This document shows, piece by piece, positions 62,379 through 64,000 of a DNA stretch of 64,000 nt. The stretch is from positions 498,496 through 562,495 of the forward strand of contig NZ_FOGO01000004.1 in assembly GCF_900111245.1 (NCBI RefSeq). Reading direction: 5' to 3'. How positions within the stretch are numbered: position 1 is the stretch's first letter; each line of letters starts with the position of its first letter. This DNA comes from Streptomyces qinglanensis. Lineage in GTDB: Bacteria; Actinomycetota; Actinomycetes; Streptomycetales; Streptomycetaceae. The notes beneath the pieces are model-generated. The model was given only the letters and a program-made list of their open reading frames with translations, was not told the origin of the DNA and did no database searches. The position numbers and the translations under genes are program-made.

Positions 62379-62645
62379 ATGGGAATGAACGGTGCGGACC
62401 TCGAGCGGCTGCGGGAGCTCGCGGGGAAGTTCGACGGCGACGCGACCCAGCTCCAGGGACTGATCACCAGGTTGCAGTCGGCCTGCAACGACAGCGGTAG
62501 CTACTGGACCGGTGGCAAGGCGCAGCAGTTCCGCGGTGAGTGGGAGAGCCTGAAGCCGACGTTCGACAAGTTCGTGGAGACGCTGCGGGAAGCGGGGCGC
62601 GCCGCGCGGACCAACGCGGACAACATCGACCACGCCACCAACTGA
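62379..62645 (+). CDS. WXG100-family (EsxA-like) protein
   Basis: Eighty-eight residues. The ATG follows GGGGAGGG at six bases. A two-helix hairpin protein: LERLRELAGKFDGDATQLQGLITRLQSAC, the central WxG in SYWTGGKAQQF, then LKPTFDKFVETLREAGRAARTNADNIDHATN. Such proteins are exported as dimers by ESX/type VII systems. The convergent EccC-like gene beyond a hairpin fits that system; no second WXG partner or EccD/B is in the window. The usual YxxxD/E export motif is not obvious at the C-terminus. Confidence 0.93.
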   Translation: MGMNGADLERLRELAGKFDGDATQLQGLITRLQSACNDSGSYWTGGKAQQFRGEWESLKPTFDKFVETLREAGRAARTNADNIDHATN

Positions 62646-62686
62646 CCCGGGGCGGGGCGCTCGACCCCGCGGAACTGTTCGCGAAC

Positions 62687-62721
62687 CGGCGGGCCGCAGC
62701 CGACCAGGCTGCGGCCCGCCG
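62687..62721. terminator. Hairpin after the WXG100 gene
   Basis: A perfect 15-bp stem (CGGCGGGCCGCAGCC with its complement) and a GACCA loop. Lies between the convergent WXG100 and ATPase genes. Confidence 0.75.
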
Positions 62722-62794
62722 TGCGTGCCCGGCCCGGCCGGAAGGGGCCGCGGGACCCCGCGTACCCGGCCTGGCAGTGGGCAGCGCCTGCCCC

Positions 62795-62935
62795 GGGGCA
62801 CCGGATCGGGGCACCGGATCGGGGCACCGGGCCGGAACGGAACCCGTTCCCCGGGCCGTGTCCGGTGCCCCGAACCGAACCGAACCGAACCGCACTCGAA
62901 CCGAACCGGACCGGACTCGAACCGGACCCGGACCG
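62795..62935. repeat. Two short tandem arrays: GGGGCACCGGATC and CGAAC units
   Basis: GGGGCACCGGATC occurs nearly three times at 62795-62830. CGAAC occurs four times at 62871-62890, followed by degenerate CCGGA/TCGAACCGG units to 62935. Non-coding; no gene is seen between 62,722 and 62,960. Confidence 0.7.
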
Positions 62936-62960
62936 GGTTGCGGGGCCCGGCCCGCCGGTC

Positions 62961-64000
62961 TCACTCGTCCACGACCGCCTGAACGGCCGTCATCTCGCCG
63001 CTGCGCACCAGCAGTCCGCGCCCCAGCACGCCGGACGCCGCGGCGCGGGGCAGCCGGACGGAGAACAGCTCGCCCTCCGCGTTGTTCTGCGGCGAGAGCA
63101 GCAGACCGCTGCGTGCCCGCCGGGCCTCTTTGACGAAGCCGCGGTACTGCGAGGTCAGTGCGTCCGTGGTCCCGGCGGCGACCAGGCCGTGCCCGCCGTC
63201 GACTCCGCTGCGCACCACTCCCTCCAGCGCGGAGTCCAGCGGGGTGTCGTGGACGAGCTCGGCGTCGTCCACGACCACCGCGTACCGGCCGTCGGCCGCG
63301 GCCCGCTCCAACAGCTCCTGGAGCGGCGCGGCGTCGGTCATGTCCTGGAGCACGCCCAGCACCCCCGGCTCGTCCGCCAGCTCGCGCAGGGGTGAGCGCT
63401 TGGGGGTGACGAGGACGAGCGGCAGACCGGAGCGCAGCAAGGAGCGTGCCGCCGCGCACACGGACGTCGAGCGGCCCGACTTGGGCGGTCCCGCGATGAC
63501 GAACCCCGGACCCTCCTGCCCGAGGTCCACACCCGTCGGGGCCAGCTCGTCACCGCCCACCCCCACCAGCACCCACAGCGGGGACGGCGGAGCGAACTGC
63601 GGGTCCAGCGCCCAGGCCGCGGTGGCGGTGGCCCGGCCCGGGAGCGCGTCCACCCGCATGGGGCGCTGCGCACGCGGCGGATCGCCGTGCTCGACCGCGG
63701 TGCGCTCGGCGATCCGCCGGACGGCGGCCACCTGGGCCCGGCCCGAGGGGTCGCGGTCCAGCAGGGCGAGCTGGCTCTCCCGCACCCCGTCGTCGCCGGG
63801 CCGCAGACAGCGGCCCGGCGGCAGATGAGAGGGCACGTCCCTGGGCGTCATCCCGGCTGTCGAGTAGTCGTTCGGGTCGGCCAGCCGCAGGACGAGCCGG
63901 TCGCCGAACGCGGCGGAGACGGGGCCGGACAGTCCGCCGCGGCCCGCGGACATCACGACCCGCAGACCCACCGAAGGGCCCTCGCGGAACAGTTGGGTCA
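62961..64000 (-). CDS. EccC/FtsK-SpoIIIE-like ATPase, C-terminal part (5' end outside the window)
   Basis: At least 346 residues, continuing beyond the right edge (frame reads TQLFREGPSVGLRVVMSAGRGG at the edge). A P-loop-like GPPKSGRSTSVCAAARSLL, a Walker-B-like RYAVVVDDAELV and the LVVTPKRSPLRELADEPGV-type region resemble the third, degenerate ATPase domain of EccC type VII secretion motors. Also DRLVLRLADPNDYSTAGM, typical of FtsK-type domains. With the WXG100 gene next to it, a type VII secretion locus is likely to the right. Confidence 0.85.
   Translation of the reverse strand, partial: TQLFREGPSVGLRVVMSAGRGGLSGPVSAAFGDRLVLRLADPNDYSTAGMTPRDVPSHLPPGRCLRPGDDGVRESQLALLDRDPSGRAQVAAVRRIAERTAVEHGDPPRAQRPMRVDALPGRATATAAWALDPQFAPPSPLWVLVGVGGDELAPTGVDLGQEGPGFVIAGPPKSGRSTSVCAAARSLLRSGLPLVLVTPKRSPLRELADEPGVLGVLQDMTDAAPLQELLERAAADGRYAVVVDDAELVHDTPLDSALEGVVRSGVDGGHGLVAAGTTDALTSQYRGFVKEARRARSGLLLSPQNNAEGELFSVRLPRAAASGVLGRGLLVRSGEMTAVQAVVDE

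Overview
The window is chromosomal DNA of a high-GC actinomycete, almost certainly Streptomyces or a close relative. The evidence is very high GC with strong third-position bias, many GTG starts with four-base GTGA/ATGA overlaps, a DUF397/DUF5753 regulator pair, a SAV2177-type methyltransferase, Tat and lipoprotein signals of actinobacterial type, and an actinobacterial-type high-affinity [NiFe] hydrogenase. No rRNA, tRNA, CRISPR array, prophage or replication origin was seen.

Layout. 1-5,100: membrane-anchored lytic transglycosylase and partner, an orphan ECF sigma factor, a DUF4232 secreted protein, two Crp-like sites and a long non-coding stretch. 5,200-7,850: Tat-exported polysaccharide lyase family 8 enzyme. 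8,090-16,590: a partial complex I operon holding the membrane arm (nuoA, H, J, K, L, M, N) but none of nuoC, E, F, G or I. In place of nuoB and nuoD it has one protein that looks like a cysteine-poor NuoB-NuoD relic with a histidine-rich insert. 16,660-21,500: YceI protein, NarL-type two-component system, a twice-frameshifted membrane-protein pseudogene, and a WhiJ-like regulator locus. 21,600-26,900: an accessory patch with three transposase remnants, gene fragments, and an unusual S41 protease next to an unknown protein.

26,900-34,840: a methyltransferase, then a divergent amino-acid module. An AgcS symporter and PucR regulator lie on one strand and GNAT acyltransferase, N-acylamino-acid racemase and M20 deacylase on the other. 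Together these fit the D- to L-amino-acid conversion route through N-acylated intermediates. 35,100-38,720: efeO-efeB-efeU iron import behind a candidate iron box. 41,000-48,870: a Rieske protein and the hhyS-hhyL hydrogenase cluster with five or six associated proteins; the hyp maturation genes are not in the window. 49,000-53,800: regulator, secreted S1 protease, LuxR/TrmB-like regulator, methyltransferase. 53,960-58,810: a DtxR/DmdR iron regulator with a PEBP protein, a divergent GntR regulator, a HEAT protein paired with a MerR-HEAT fusion behind a MerR-type promoter, and a dienelactone-hydrolase-like protein without its nucleophile. 58,870-64,000: isochorismatase fragment, small Fe-S protein, YihY and SPW membrane proteins, a WXG100 protein, and the end of an EccC/FtsK-like ATPase that runs off the right edge.

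Themes are energy scavenging (H2 oxidation, complex-I-like proton pumping), iron homeostasis (EfeOBU, DmdR-like regulator, Fe-S proteins) and extracellular polymer or amino-acid recycling.
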